A DNA stretch of 64,000 nucleotides. It comes from Chitinophaga rupis. Its GTDB lineage: Bacteria; Bacteroidota; Bacteroidia; Chitinophagales; Chitinophagaceae. The stretch lies in assembly GCF_900109685.1 (NCBI RefSeq), contig NZ_FOBB01000012.1, positions 62,001 through 126,000 of the forward strand. The letters run 5' to 3'. Both the position numbers and the translations under genes were made by a program. Under the pieces are notes generated by a model, which was not told the DNA's origin, did not search any database, and was given only the letters and a program-made list of their open reading frames with translations. The stretch's first letter is position 1. Every line of letters begins with the position of its first letter. Shown one piece after another: positions 63,966-64,000 of this stretch.

Positions 63966-64000
63966 GGTATGCTGTTTTTTCCTTGCACCGGTTAGCAAGC

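Overview
The window looks like chromosome from a soil-type Bacteroidota of the Chitinophagaceae (Chitinophaga-like). This rests on gene content: two SusC/SusD pairs, each with an ECF sigma factor and a FecR anti-sigma; DUF4038-type glycosidases; Crp/Fnr and AraC regulators of Bacteroidota type; weak Shine-Dalgarno sites; and promoters resembling the TAnnTTTG consensus. The genus is an inference; there is no rRNA or marker gene to confirm it.

Layout. 1-13 kb: end of a carbohydrate-active protein, a GntR regulator, a histidine kinase, AraC regulators, a DinB-like protein, an FkbM methyltransferase, a DUF4038 glycosidase, a lone receiver domain, a PEP-mutase-like enzyme and a DEAD-box helicase. 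13.5-25.0 kb: a complete polysaccharide-utilisation locus (sigma, FecR, SusC, SusD, deacetylase-like protein) with a divergent (alpha/alpha)6-barrel glycosidase. 25.4-29.5 kb: respiratory and membrane genes (SdhC-like, type II NADH dehydrogenase, bestrophin, YCII). 29.6-40 kb: small exported proteins, Crp/Fnr, pirin, DoxX, GNAT, MarR and aldo/keto-reductase genes. This stretch holds an unusual number of broken genes: a frameshifted exported protein, a gutted GMC oxidoreductase, one aldo/keto reductase with an in-frame TGA and another with a frameshift. 40.2-42.3 kb: two class I terpene synthases in tandem.

42.7-60.75 kb lies between a 3'-half copy of tRNA-Gln and an intact tRNA-Gln(CTG) in direct orientation, the footprint of site-specific integration. 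No integrase is visible. Cargo includes a dead DsbD-like gene, an AraC operon with two unknown genes, and the most interesting system here. That system is an operon with a flavoprotein fused to a polytopic membrane domain, a CxxC thioredoxin-fold lipoprotein, a MauE/DoxX-like redox membrane protein and two paralogous small exported cysteine-containing peptides, with a decayed third paralog between them. It converges on an AT-rich SusC, SusD, TlpA-like redoxin operon whose divergent partner is a sigma/FecR pair. I infer that this cassette concerns oxidative maturation and outer-membrane handling of the small Cys peptides.

60.8-64 kb returns to the GC-richer composition with a MacA/MacB/LolD-type tripartite efflux operon.

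Three standalone promoter-terminator units without an ORF are also present. Two of them share sequence blocks and may be an undescribed small RNA family.
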